A stretch of DNA of 64,000 nt from Ophiosphaerella korrae (Eukaryota > Ascomycota > Dothideomycetes > Pleosporales > Phaeosphaeriaceae), in the NCBI GenBank assembly GCA_028456385.1, contig JALNQF010000143.1, positions 18,501 to 82,500 of the forward strand, read 5' to 3'. Position 1 is the stretch's first letter. Each line of letters opens with the position of its first letter. Positions 43,888 through 53,100 of this stretch are shown here, one piece after another. The notes under the pieces were generated by a model. That model made no database searches and had not been told where the DNA came from. It saw only the letters and a list, made by a program, of their open reading frames with translations. Made by a program: the position numbers and the translations under genes.

Positions 43888-45942
43888 ATGGCTGAAGGAA
43901 GCATCAAGGCTCGCATCGCCGCCCTCAACCTTGAAGAAGTTCATGCTCCGGCTCCGGATGTAAAGCCGGCATACAGCTACGATGTCGTCACTACAAAGAA
44001 AAAGCCGCCCCCGCCTCCTCCGAGTCAGCGCCCGCCAGCATACCAGCGACAGCAAACAGTTAACAATCCCCCAATTCTGAGCAACGCCCCTACGAGTGCA
44101 CGCCAAATAGGCAATCAGCCTGTAGCTGCACCAAGCCCCAGCCCCCGACCTTCACCTGCTCTGCCGCCGCGCCCACCCCCACGAAACAACACCAGCAACA
44201 ATGGCACTCCACGACAGACTCCTACTCTACCGCCACGAAGGCCCTCAGACAACCGCAGCCTATATCGCCGCGAATCGACCGAGTCCATATCCACTGTAGC
44301 TTCGGGCATTTCAACATTATCACTGGGCTCTAGGACCGGCACAAGTAACAGTAATGGCGCAACATACCAAGTTCGCGCCCCAGCATACGATCCCTCAAAA
44401 CTCCCACCACTGCCACCGAAAAGAGCATCAGAAGAAAAGAGCGCAACTAGAAGTGCCATGAAGAGCAGGAGAGACTATGTGCCAAGTCATTCACTACCAC
44501 CTGCTCTGCCCAAGACGCCAGAACTCCCGGCACGACCATCGCTACCACCAAGGCAGTCAACCACTCAGGATCCACCAGCCTTGCCACCAGCCTTGCCCAG
44601 TAGGCCTACTCAGAGCAACGGAACCACGCCCAGGATGAGTAGAATAGTAGCTCCACCGCCACGCAAGTCAGCGCTGGAGCTGGGTTTCAATAACAAAGCC
44701 GTAGAACCGCCCCCTGTGCCTCAGAATCGGCCTTCACCGGCCCCTGCTACGGCATCACCACCACCTGTTCCGCTAGCTTCAAGACCCAATCTAGATGCCA
44801 TCATGGCTTCCAAGCCAAAGCCTGGAGCCGTAGGATCTTGCCTTATATGCCGAGACTTTTCTGGTCCTGATGAACATGCTGCCCGTTTCCCGCGGACACA
44901 ACTTCCATCTTCTGATGTGGGCTGGCTTGCGCATCAACTCTGTTCACCCTTCCCCTCTCCGACCGACAAGGCGCGAGCTATTTTTGTATGGCTGCATTAT
45001 AATGTTGACTATGATGTGCATTCATTCTTCAGTGGGACAATTTCGCCTACGACTCCTGAAAAGACCATCACAAGCGGCTTAGCTGTATGTGAAGGCTATG
45101 CTGGCTTGTTTGCTGCGCTGGCGCTGAAGGCCGGTTTGCAAGCGTTTGTGTGTTCAGGAGATAGCAAAGGTTATGGGCATACGCCTCTGGAGCCTGGACA
45201 GCCACTACCCGCATTCGACTCGAACCATGCGTGGAATGCTGTGTGTATTGATAATGGTGAATGGAAGCTGATTGACCCTTGCTGGGGTGCCGGGCATCTT
45301 GGGTGCCAGATGAAGAATGAAGGGTATGTATTGGCACACAAATTAACGAATTCTGCTAAGCATCCCAGCTATGTTCGAAAGTTCAACGCATCGCAATTCA
45401 CAATGGACAACAATGAGTTTGGCATGAAGCATTTCCCATCTGACAACGCCCATCAGTTCCGCACAGATGGCCGCGTCCTCTCATTCGAAGAATTCAAGCG
45501 CGATGACATAGGCGGCCGGGTCCAAGTCATGAGTGACTGTGGTGCCGAACATGGAGTCGGTGAACGCAGCATCTACCCTGCCCAACTCCAGCTCAAAGTC
45601 CACGACCCACAGGCGCCGCCGGTCCTCCGCTTCCAATTCTCGACGCTATGCGTACACTGGGATCATGAACGCCATGGCAAGGGCAAGCCATATGTCATGC
45701 TACTCAGTGTTGCAGGCCGCGACGGGCGCAATACGAAATATCTACCGTTTAACACAGATGGGCGCACGTGGTGGCTGGACGTAGAACGCCTCGAGCTCGG
45801 AGCGCCTGGGCAAAAGATCTCCGTCAACGCCGTGACCGAGTTTTGTAACAAGAATGCTAGGGGGCTAAGCTACGAGACGTGGAACAATAAGAGGGCCTAC
45901 TCGTGCCAGTTTGGGGTTTTGTGTATGTGGGAGCTGGTTTAA
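43888..45942 (+). CDS. Transglutaminase-like (KY/Cyk3-type) protein with proline-rich N-terminus
   Basis: Intronless, 684 residues from the ATG at 43888. Residues 1-310 are disordered and carry many SH3-binding PxxP runs (KKPPPPPPSQRPP, PALPPRPPPR, PALPPALPSRP). A transglutaminase-like domain follows (about 340-480): KARAIFVWLHYNVDYDV, then the triad Cys in GLAVCEGYAG, His in SNHAWNAV and Asp in LIDPCWG, all present. The C-terminal 200 residues are beta-rich (VLRFQFSTLCVHWDHERHGKG). Cyk3-family proteins act at the cytokinesis ring, but those I know begin with an SH3 domain, while this one has SH3 ligands instead. It may be a partner or a divergent relative. Location is probably the division site or cortex, by family inference. 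Confidence 0.88.
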   Translation: MAEGSIKARIAALNLEEVHAPAPDVKPAYSYDVVTTKKKPPPPPPSQRPPAYQRQQTVNNPPILSNAPTSARQIGNQPVAAPSPSPRPSPALPPRPPPRNNTSNNGTPRQTPTLPPRRPSDNRSLYRRESTESISTVASGISTLSLGSRTGTSNSNGATYQVRAPAYDPSKLPPLPPKRASEEKSATRSAMKSRRDYVPSHSLPPALPKTPELPARPSLPPRQSTTQDPPALPPALPSRPTQSNGTTPRMSRIVAPPPRKSALELGFNNKAVEPPPVPQNRPSPAPATASPPPVPLASRPNLDAIMASKPKPGAVGSCLICRDFSGPDEHAARFPRTQLPSSDVGWLAHQLCSPFPSPTDKARAIFVWLHYNVDYDVHSFFSGTISPTTPEKTITSGLAVCEGYAGLFAALALKAGLQAFVCSGDSKGYGHTPLEPGQPLPAFDSNHAWNAVCIDNGEWKLIDPCWGAGHLGCQMKNEGYVLAHKLTNSAKHPSYVRKFNASQFTMDNNEFGMKHFPSDNAHQFRTDGRVLSFEEFKRDDIGGRVQVMSDCGAEHGVGERSIYPAQLQLKVHDPQAPPVLRFQFSTLCVHWDHERHGKGKPYVMLLSVAGRDGRNTKYLPFNTDGRTWWLDVERLELGAPGQKISVNAVTEFCNKNARGLSYETWNNKRAYSCQFGVLCMWELV

Positions 45943-46287
45943 TGGCCGAGGTTTCTTATATCAGATACCCTGGAATTTAGGCTGCATTGGGGTTTGGGCG
46001 GGCATGTTAAGGAATAATGACTGCTCAACGAATTTAATCATAGAATTGCAACGCGTTCATGTACTGGGTGGTCTCGGAGAGTTTCGTGTGTGGATTGTGA
46101 GACGAGATAGACGCAGCGCCTCCGATAGGGGCCTTACATCGGCGGCCGTTGACTAGCGTCTTGGCGTGCATATGAACTTCAAATGATTTGGAGAAGGCCG
46201 ACCGACAGGGCGCCCTCACCTCCAACTGCTGCAAGTGGGGGTCAGTCAACAACATACTTTCGATATTGCCGCGCGCAGCCTGCAAGC
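45943..46287. other. Intergenic region between transglutaminase-like gene and edc3
   Basis: 345 bases holding the 3' end of one gene and the promoter of the next on the same strand. I see no TATA box and no gene. Confidence 0.5.
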
Positions 46288-48705
46288 ATGGCGTCTGGTC
46301 TCATCGGCATCCCCGTCGCAGTGACGCTGCAGCACCCGCCGAACACGATCGTGGAAGGTATGGTCGCAGCCGTGAATGCGCAGACTGCGACGCTGACGCT
46401 CCAGAATGGTGAGGTTGCGCTGACTTGCCTGGTGGTATACCACTTGACTGATGTTTACCCCAGTTGTTTTTCCACGGACGGGACAGCGGTTCAATACATA
46501 CCAGGTCGAGGGGCACGCGATCGCTGACATCAAGGTTAATATGCCTGCGCCTGCTGCCGCACCGCCTCCGTACTCGCAGCATCCTGCTGGTATTGTGCAA
46601 CAAGGGTCGCAGAATGCTAGGCCTCCCGTTCAGCACCAGGCGCCGCAGCGTCCGATCCAGGCCACGCAAACACCTGCCCAGCCGCCCTCTTTTGTCGATC
46701 CTGCTATTCTGAGCATGGGAAAGCGCACTTCTACCGTACCTGCTCCAAATCAGCTCGCTGCACCGCCGCAAGAAGCCCCTGCTACGCCCATTAAGCCTGT
46801 AGTTGTGGCCCGCGCTGCAGCGTTGCCGAAACACACTTCCCCTTTTGTTAGCCGTGTGAAGGGGCATAATGTTAGGAAGCCAAGTGCGGCGACGCTGGAG
46901 GGGCCGTTCTCATCTCTAGATATTGCTGATGCTGAAGAGGCTGACAGCGAGACAAAGACAGTGCAGCCTAGCATACGGAGGGCGAGCATCAATAAGACAA
47001 GAACGGGAAAGCCAATGGATGATACAAGTCCGCAGAAGCTCGATGACGGTGGCAAGAAGACACGGAGAGGGGGCAAGTCGCGCAAAAAGGAACTTGCTGC
47101 CCAGGAGAGGAAGAATGGTGCGGATATGCAGACTAGTCCTGATGCTGGGCGGAAAGGGTATGTCATGGTCTGTGTATGCCTATTGGTTCCAGGCTAACTA
47201 TTGACAGAAAAGGGAATGGCTGGAGAAATACACCTATCCTTCAAGATGCCGAGCTACCCGCTGCACGAACACCAGGCGTCATTGGGGGTAGGGTTGGTCT
47301 GGCGGCAGCACACGCCTCCAAGACCAAGACACGGCGGCAAAAGGCACTTGATGCTACTAACGGGTGGGCTACTGAAGATGCGACCGACATCCAAGATATG
47401 CCTGAGTTCGATTTCCAGGGCAATCTTTCGAAATTCGACAAACGTACTGTATTTAATCAGATACGGAATGAAGACACGACTGCCGATGAAGATCGTCTAG
47501 TCAGCCACAACCGAGTAGCACGGCCTGGTACGCATGGTGGCAAGAATTTACATCCGTCAGAGAACGTGCTGGACCGGAAGCTCAAGAGCACTACCAACAC
47601 CAGCTCCGAGGACGATTCAGACATTGCTAGCAGTCGGAATTCGCGGCGAGCCATGTCACGCGCATCAGTCAAGAGAGCACCAGCTCGACAAGGCAGTTCC
47701 GTACAGGCAGAGATAGACCTCACAGGCTCCGGACTTCTTACACGTGCCAACCGATCTTTGACAAACCGACCGTATGCTTCTTCACATGCCACTGGTAGCC
47801 CAAGACCAGGCCGCACTGCAACTCCTCCCGACTCGCCTCTGTCAAATAGCACTCGGGGCTGTCTGCGTTTGGTCTCAAACGATCGTCGATGCCATGTCAT
47901 TACACCTGGAGGTATCCTTGCCTTGGAGGAGACGGCCGAGGTGGACTACGGTCTTACTGAAGACATAGTCGCAGAGAGTGCTGGCCGCGGCATCGCCGAA
48001 GTCGCCCTGACGGCCATCAATCCAGGCGGCCGACGCTTAGCACGCGACAACCCCAACGCCCGCCCCGTCATCGTAGTCCTCGCCGGCAACCACCGCGGCG
48101 GTGCCCGCGCCGTAGCCGCGGCCCGGCACCTCCAAGCGCGCGGCCCCAAAGTCATGGTCGCTCTCCTCGGCTTCGAGCGCGCCACAGACTGGGACAAAGA
48201 CGTCCGCCGCCAGGTCGACCTCTTCCGCAAATTCGGCGGCTCCGTCCGCGCCTGGCCCGACACCCAAGACGCCCTCAAACGCCTACACGCACCCCCTGAA
48301 CTCATTATCGATGCCCTCCTCGGCCGCCACAAGGAATTCGACGCCCTCGCCGACCACGACCGCCGCGCAGTCCTTGCCATTGTCGGCTGGGCAAATAAAT
48401 CTCGCGCTGCCTGCCTCGCCGTCGAAATGCCGTCGGGCGTCGGCGGGTCCACCGGCGAAGTCGCCATCCTTGAAGGCGAGCCCCTTGAGGTCCGCGCTAA
48501 GTACATCGTTTGCCTCGGCGCGCCGCGCTCTGGTCTCCTCAAGGCTCTGCAGAATGGAAATGGGAGGGATCCCGCATGGGCTGTGTGGGTTGTTGACGTT
48601 GGGTTTGATCGGCCATGGAGGGATGCGGGGATTGGAGGGGGGAAGGGTGTAAGGTTTGGGGAGGAGTGGGTTGTTAAGCTTCGGTTTGATGGGCAGGTGG
48701 TGTAG
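46288..48705 (+). CDS. edc3: Enhancer of mRNA-decapping protein 3
   Basis: P-body scaffold that binds Dcp2 and Dhh1 and stimulates decapping. Exons 46288-46408, 46464-47157 and 47208-48705 give 770 residues. The LSm-like domain (residues 1-75) reads GIPVAVTLQHPPNTIVEGMVAAV and VVFPRTGQRFNTYQVEGHAIADI. A disordered linker follows. The FDF motif is MPEFDFQGNLSKFDKRTVFNQIRNED near residue 340. The YjeF_N domain begins at GRGIAEVAL and includes VIVVLAGNHRGGARAVAAARHLQARG and LIIDALLG. Both introns restore conserved reading (N-VVFPRTG, RKG-KGNGW). Between about 48,000 and 48,540 the sense strand is very C-rich at third positions, then G-rich to the stop. Confidence 0.95.
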
Positions 48706-49122
48706 AGTGTGGATTTGTTGCATTGCGGTGGCGTTTTTTTTTTGGTTTGAGATGAGATGGATGAGTGGGTAATGAGATTTGTGCTGAGAGGGGAATGAAT
48801 GCGTGTGTTTATGAGAAATTGTATGGTTTGTTGTGCAGCGTTTGATCGAACGAAAGCTTACGATAGCGTAGAATTTTAGAAAAGCGTTTTACCATCACAC
48901 ATCTACGTGCGTTTGCCAACTGACCTCAGACAACCCCCCTCCCCACGTGACATATCGCGCGCGCTCGCTCTCGGAAGTCGTTCCGAGCCCCTCCTCTCCG
49001 ACTAGCCACCAGTAGTTCTCACTCCCAATCCCTCCAACCCAAAATTTTTATTTCCCAAAAACATCCACCCAAAAACATCCACCACAACACACGACGCGCA
49101 CAGCGTAAAAAAAATAAAAATA
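48706..49122. promoter_or_regulatory. Intergenic promoter region of the DUF1749 hydrolase gene
   Basis: 417 bases: a T/G-rich 3' flank of edc3, then after about 48,940 a C-rich promoter and leader with two copies of CCAAAAACATCCACC near 49,055-49,080. No gene. Confidence 0.5.
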
Positions 49123-50070
49123 ATGCCCCCCTACAAAGGCACCCTCCACCCTTACACCTCGCGCCTCACCGCCTTCGAACACACCCCGCACCCAACCCGC
49201 CCCCCACCCCGCCACACCCTCCTCTTCCTCCCCGGCCTAGGCGACACCCTACTCTCAGTATCGTACGCGGCCACGCTCGCGGCGTCGCTGCCGGCCACAT
49301 GGGCGCTAGCAGAAGTTACGACGCGCTCGACGGGCAGCGGGTGGGCGACGGGGAGTTTGGCGCGCGACGTGCGGGACGTGGCGCGGTGCGCGGGGTACTT
49401 TCGGGCGGCGCGGGGGGGAAAGGTGGTGTTGATGGGGCACTCGACGGGCGCGCAGGGGGCAATGGAGTATGCTGTTGGGCCTGGGTGTGCGGAGCGGGAG
49501 GGGGAGGGGCTGGACGGGATTGTGTTGCAGGGTGGGGTGAGTGATCGCGAGGCGTGGGGCGAGCAACTTGCTTCTTCCCCTACCAAACGCGCCAAGTTCG
49601 ACGAGATACTGGGTGTGGCAAGGGAGATGGTGGGCCGCGGGGAGGGGAGTAAGATTGTCGATGTTGAGGGTAATTTTGTGGCGGGGGGGTTGGGCGCGCA
49701 GATGAGTGCGTATCGGACGGTGGCGTTGTTGGCGGTTGGGGGGGATGATGATTACTTTAGCTCGGATTTGGGGGACGAGGTGTTGGCGAGGACGTTTGGG
49801 CGGGTTGGGGCGCGCACGCGTGTGTGTTTTTTGCTAGGGGGTGAAGATCCGTATGTGCCCAAGGCAGTGGATAAGGAAGCGCTGGTTGCGCGGTGGACCA
49901 AGGCGGTGCGCGATGGGGGCGGTGTCGTCGACGATGTGCACGGCGGCGTGGTGCCGGGCGCGCACCACAACCTCAACGGGGACCCAGATGCCGTGGTACA
50001 GGATCTTGTCCAGCGCGTCGTCGGATTCCTAGCCGGGCTCGACAGCGAGAGCGAAGAAGCGCGGCTATAA
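49123..50070 (+). CDS. Alpha/beta hydrolase, DUF1749 family
   Basis: Intronless, 315 residues. The fold is recognisable from LLFLPGLGDTLLSVSYAATL (strand and oxyanion region), the nucleophile elbow VVLMGHSTGAQ with Ser, an acid in LLGGEDPYVP and a His in PGAHHNLNGD. The DUF1749 family is broad in fungi and its substrate is not known; relatives are cytosolic serine hydrolases. The sense strand is C-rich for the first 200 bases and then strongly G-rich, which affects codon choice. The gene converges on bud32, with 50 bases between the two stop codons. Confidence 0.92.
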   Translation: MPPYKGTLHPYTSRLTAFEHTPHPTRPPPRHTLLFLPGLGDTLLSVSYAATLAASLPATWALAEVTTRSTGSGWATGSLARDVRDVARCAGYFRAARGGKVVLMGHSTGAQGAMEYAVGPGCAEREGEGLDGIVLQGGVSDREAWGEQLASSPTKRAKFDEILGVAREMVGRGEGSKIVDVEGNFVAGGLGAQMSAYRTVALLAVGGDDDYFSSDLGDEVLARTFGRVGARTRVCFLLGGEDPYVPKAVDKEALVARWTKAVRDGGGVVDDVHGGVVPGAHHNLNGDPDAVVQDLVQRVVGFLAGLDSESEEARL

Positions 50071-50120
50071 CACCACACCTCCTCCCCTCCCTAGGCAATC
50101 CGTAGACAACGCGCCCCGCC

Positions 50121-50825
50121 TCACCCCAACATACTCCTCTTCCGCCCCCTCAACCTCACCGCCTCCAGCCTCTTCAACACACCTTTCGCGCCCCCATAAC
50201 TCCCCCCATACGCCTCCAACACCTCCCCAAACCTCCCCTCAGCCCACGCATGCGTAGCCCCAAACGCCCGCTCAAGCACATACAAATCCGTCGCCTTATC
50301 CTCATCCTGCACGCTCGCCGCCGTCAGCCCAAAATCAATGACCCACACCTGCCCCCCGTCGTCGTCGCTGTCGTCGTCACCAAGCAAAAGATTGCTCGTC
50401 GTCAAGTCCCCATGCACAACCCCAAGCGCATGCAACTTGCCCACCTCGCGCCCAATCGCGCGCATCAGCCCACCTATGTCTTCCCCGGTGTCCCGCCGCG
50501 CTTCCAGCGCCGCCCGCACCGTTTGGCCCCCAATGTACTCCATCGCCATCCACCCGCCGTCCACGTCCACGGCAAGCACGCCCGGGACTCGGACGCCCTC
50601 GCGGCGACACCGCACGAGGCTGCGTGCTTCGGCGAGGAGGCGTTGTTTTGTGAGGCGCGCGTCGAGAATCGGGTGGCGGTATGGTTTGGGCGGGCGGAAT
50701 TTGATGATGCAGGGCGTGTGTGGGGTGAGGAAGGTGGACTTGAAGACGAGGGCTTCGGCGCCTTGGGTAATTGGGGTGAGGGCTGTAGGGGAGAAAGGGG
50801 GGGGGAGGGTGTGGTGCGTGGACAT
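50121..50825 (-). CDS. bud32: Bud32 (PRPK-type) kinase/ATPase of the KEOPS/EKC complex
   Basis: Subunit of KEOPS, which makes t6A on tRNAs reading ANN codons and affects telomeres and transcription. I start at the ATG at 50825 (MSTHHTLPPPFSP); the longer upstream frame is not protein-like. 234 residues, the normal size for this small kinase. Present are QGAEALVFKSTF (P-loop equivalent), the Lys in CIIKFRPPKPYRHPILD, ARSLVRCRREGVRVPGVL, the catalytic VVHGDLTTSNLLL and the metal site VIDFGLTAASVQDEDKATDLYVLERAF, all hallmark Bud32 sequences. The loop GDDDSDDDGG between the catalytic and DFG segments is an acidic insertion. The tail is basic (RLRGRKRSMLG). No defect seen. Confidence 0.96.
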   Translation of the reverse strand: MSTHHTLPPPFSPTALTPITQGAEALVFKSTFLTPHTPCIIKFRPPKPYRHPILDARLTKQRLLAEARSLVRCRREGVRVPGVLAVDVDGGWMAMEYIGGQTVRAALEARRDTGEDIGGLMRAIGREVGKLHALGVVHGDLTTSNLLLGDDDSDDDGGQVWVIDFGLTAASVQDEDKATDLYVLERAFGATHAWAEGRFGEVLEAYGGSYGGAKGVLKRLEAVRLRGRKRSMLG

Positions 50826-51438
50826 TTTGGCGGTATATGTGGATGTGAGTGTGTAGTGAGGGGTGAGGTTGGTGGTAGGGTGGTCAGCCTTATGGCGCTT
50901 ATCGATAGCGGCACAAGGAGTGGACGGGACGGTACGACGATGACCCGTAGCTTGCCGCGTCGAACCAAGCACATCACCATCAGAACAGCGGAGCGGAGGT
51001 AACAAGCGAGTGTCATAGCATTTCTCTGATCCTGCATATCCCCTCGCCAAACCAACCAAACACCCAGCACGCAGCCTCGCCACAGGCGCGACCGGCGCCA
51101 AATCCCAACCAGGTATGAACACTGCATGCTCTTGCATGCCCCCACTCATTAAAAACGCATTGCAGAAAAAAAGGGCCAGGGGAAAAGGCGAGCACGAAGA
51201 AAAGGGCGGCACAGGGCCCTGACGACTGGTCGTCGACAGAAAAATAGTGCTGATGATCAGCAGGTGACATGCAAAGAATGAAGACACGACAGATAGATAA
51301 GCAGGACTAGACTGGGAAAGGGTCGTAAGGGCCGTAAGGGTCTGCGGCGGGTGAGTTCCAACGCCGACGTAACTATGCACAAAAGGATGGATGCATCCTG
51401 GTAATGTTTTTTTGTTTTGTTTTGTTTTTTTGGCTACG
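50826..51438. other. Intergenic region between the Q-rich gene and bud32
   Basis: 613 bases containing the bud32 promoter and the 3' flank of the upstream minus-strand gene. GTTTT repeats (TTTTTTTGTTTTGTTTTG) occur near 51,407-51,430. No gene. Confidence 0.5.
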
Positions 51439-53100
51439 CTAGAACATGGTGCTCTTGCGCTTTTCCACGCTGGTGAGCACGAGCTTAGGCATGCGGCGCT
51501 GCTCGGCGGGGCGAACCTCGACTAAGCCTCCGCCGATGGAGGCGCCGTCGTCGCTGCTGACGCTGTCGGCAGTGTAGGATCGGTTGATGGAAGAACGGTC
51601 GCATGAACGCTCCTGGGACGCCTTACGCTCGGAGCCGATTGCGCCGTTGGCTACAGCACGGAGGCTGCCGATGCTAGGCTTGCCGGACAGGCTGCCGCTT
51701 CCTCCGCTACGAACGCTATCAGAGTCGTTGTCAGAGGAGGCAAAGGTGTCGCTCTCGGGGGATGCGCTGCCGCTGCTGGTGCGCTGCGTGCGGCGACCGA
51801 TACCAGCGCGGACGAGGTTACCTACAGCCTGTCGGCGTTGGCGAGTGGCAAAGTTCTTGCTACCCTCGTGCTTAGTGGTGGGCTTCTCCCTCAAGTCTTC
51901 AATCGAAGGTGGGCCGCGTGGCTGACGAACAGGGTGCTCTCCAGCTCGGGCCTGGCCGGGGCCGAAAGTGCCGGTCATCGGTGTGGCCGGGAAACCAACA
52001 GGTCGCACAAAGGCAGACCTAGGTCCATCAGGAGTCTGAGCCTTGGCATCAACAGCAAGAGACGACAGGTTCTTCTTGTGACCGCGGCGGAAGGCGTTGG
52101 CCGATGGCGGCGGAAGTGGAACGACCTCTTGGGGTGGCGTGTTGGGCTTCTTGGGGGGAGACGCACTGCGCGAACCCCATGGGCTGGGGTTGATCTCATT
52201 GGGGGGAGACACATGAAGCACTGGAGTATCAACCTTTGGTGGGGAGCCTGTAAAGCTTGGGGTTGGAGGAGGTGGAGAGTGCGACAGGTTGGAAGTGCCG
52301 TTATGGTTCTGGAAATCGCCACCGTTGTCTTGCTGGAAGCTGGGGTCCATGATGTACTGGTACTGGCCAGTAAGCTGATTGAAGACAATGTACAAGCCTG
52401 GCTGTCCAGTTTCCTGGATAGCAGGGGGGTTCTGGAACTGCTGGCCATAGGCGTTCATCTGCGGGTTGTACTGGTTGGAGTACTGTTGCTGACGCATACC
52501 ATTCATGTTCATGTTTCCGAATTGCTGCGCAGTCAGAGTGAGGAGCTGTTGCTGGAGCTGCTGCTGCCTCTGGGCGAGGTACATTTCGGTGGCCAGCAAC
52601 TGTGCGGCAATGTTGGGGTCCATCTCAGCATCGTCATACTGCACAGACGGAGGGGCAAGAACTTGGTCGTACACCATTGCCTGGGGCTGCTGGTTGTACT
52701 GGTTGGCACCGGGGAAGCTGTTGCCAATGGCCGTCTGGGGCACGCCCTGGTTGGCGCGGTTCACGTTCTGCCTGGGAAAACGGTGGGCGTTGGCGTTAGC
52801 GTTGGCGGCAGCAAGGTTATGCTGGTTCTGCGAGTAGGGCGCCGACGCAGGAGGTTGAGCAGACGTCGGTGTCTTCGGGGCAGTGCGGAGACCAGCCAGA
52901 AGATGGGAGCGACTCGTGCGAGGAGTAGCCACCGAGTCCTCGGCAATGGGAGCAACCTTGGGTGGAGAAGCAAGGCTGAGGCGCTTCAGAGCGGCACCCT
53001 TGCCTCGAGAAGCAAAACTCGAGGTAGGCATGCCAATGCCGCCCTGGGATTGGAAGTTGTTGTATGACATTTGAGCAAGACCGCCAGCGTCCATGCTCAT
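51439..53100 (-). CDS. Glutamine/asparagine-rich protein of unknown function
   Basis: Intronless, 553 residues, mostly disordered. An N-terminal stretch (LKRLSLASPPKVAPIAEDS) looks like a docking or phosphorylation segment. Residues about 110-235 are Q/N-rich with a coil (YLAQRQQQLQQQLLTL). A conserved-looking block is PGLYIVFNQLTGQYQYIMDP near 245. Then come Pro-rich linkers, RRGHKKNLSSLAVDA near 340, a basic RQRRQAVGNLVRAGIGRR, Ser-rich tracts with SDNDSDSVRS, and a conserved-looking tail RMPKLVLTSVEKRKSTMF. Many basic-x-x-Ser sites suggest kinase control. I recall similar fungal proteins only as uncharacterised. Prion-like composition could place it in mRNP bodies; this is inference. Confidence 0.85.
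   Translation of the reverse strand: MSMDAGGLAQMSYNNFQSQGGIGMPTSSFASRGKGAALKRLSLASPPKVAPIAEDSVATPRTSRSHLLAGLRTAPKTPTSAQPPASAPYSQNQHNLAAANANANAHRFPRQNVNRANQGVPQTAIGNSFPGANQYNQQPQAMVYDQVLAPPSVQYDDAEMDPNIAAQLLATEMYLAQRQQQLQQQLLTLTAQQFGNMNMNGMRQQQYSNQYNPQMNAYGQQFQNPPAIQETGQPGLYIVFNQLTGQYQYIMDPSFQQDNGGDFQNHNGTSNLSHSPPPPTPSFTGSPPKVDTPVLHVSPPNEINPSPWGSRSASPPKKPNTPPQEVVPLPPPSANAFRRGHKKNLSSLAVDAKAQTPDGPRSAFVRPVGFPATPMTGTFGPGQARAGEHPVRQPRGPPSIEDLREKPTTKHEGSKNFATRQRRQAVGNLVRAGIGRRTQRTSSGSASPESDTFASSDNDSDSVRSGGSGSLSGKPSIGSLRAVANGAIGSERKASQERSCDRSSINRSYTADSVSSDDGASIGGGLVEVRPAEQRRMPKLVLTSVEKRKSTMF

Noticed and set aside
51838..53067. 409-codon plus-strand frame
   Set aside because: Antisense to the Q-rich protein gene, whose frame has a proper start, compositional logic and conserved-looking tail.
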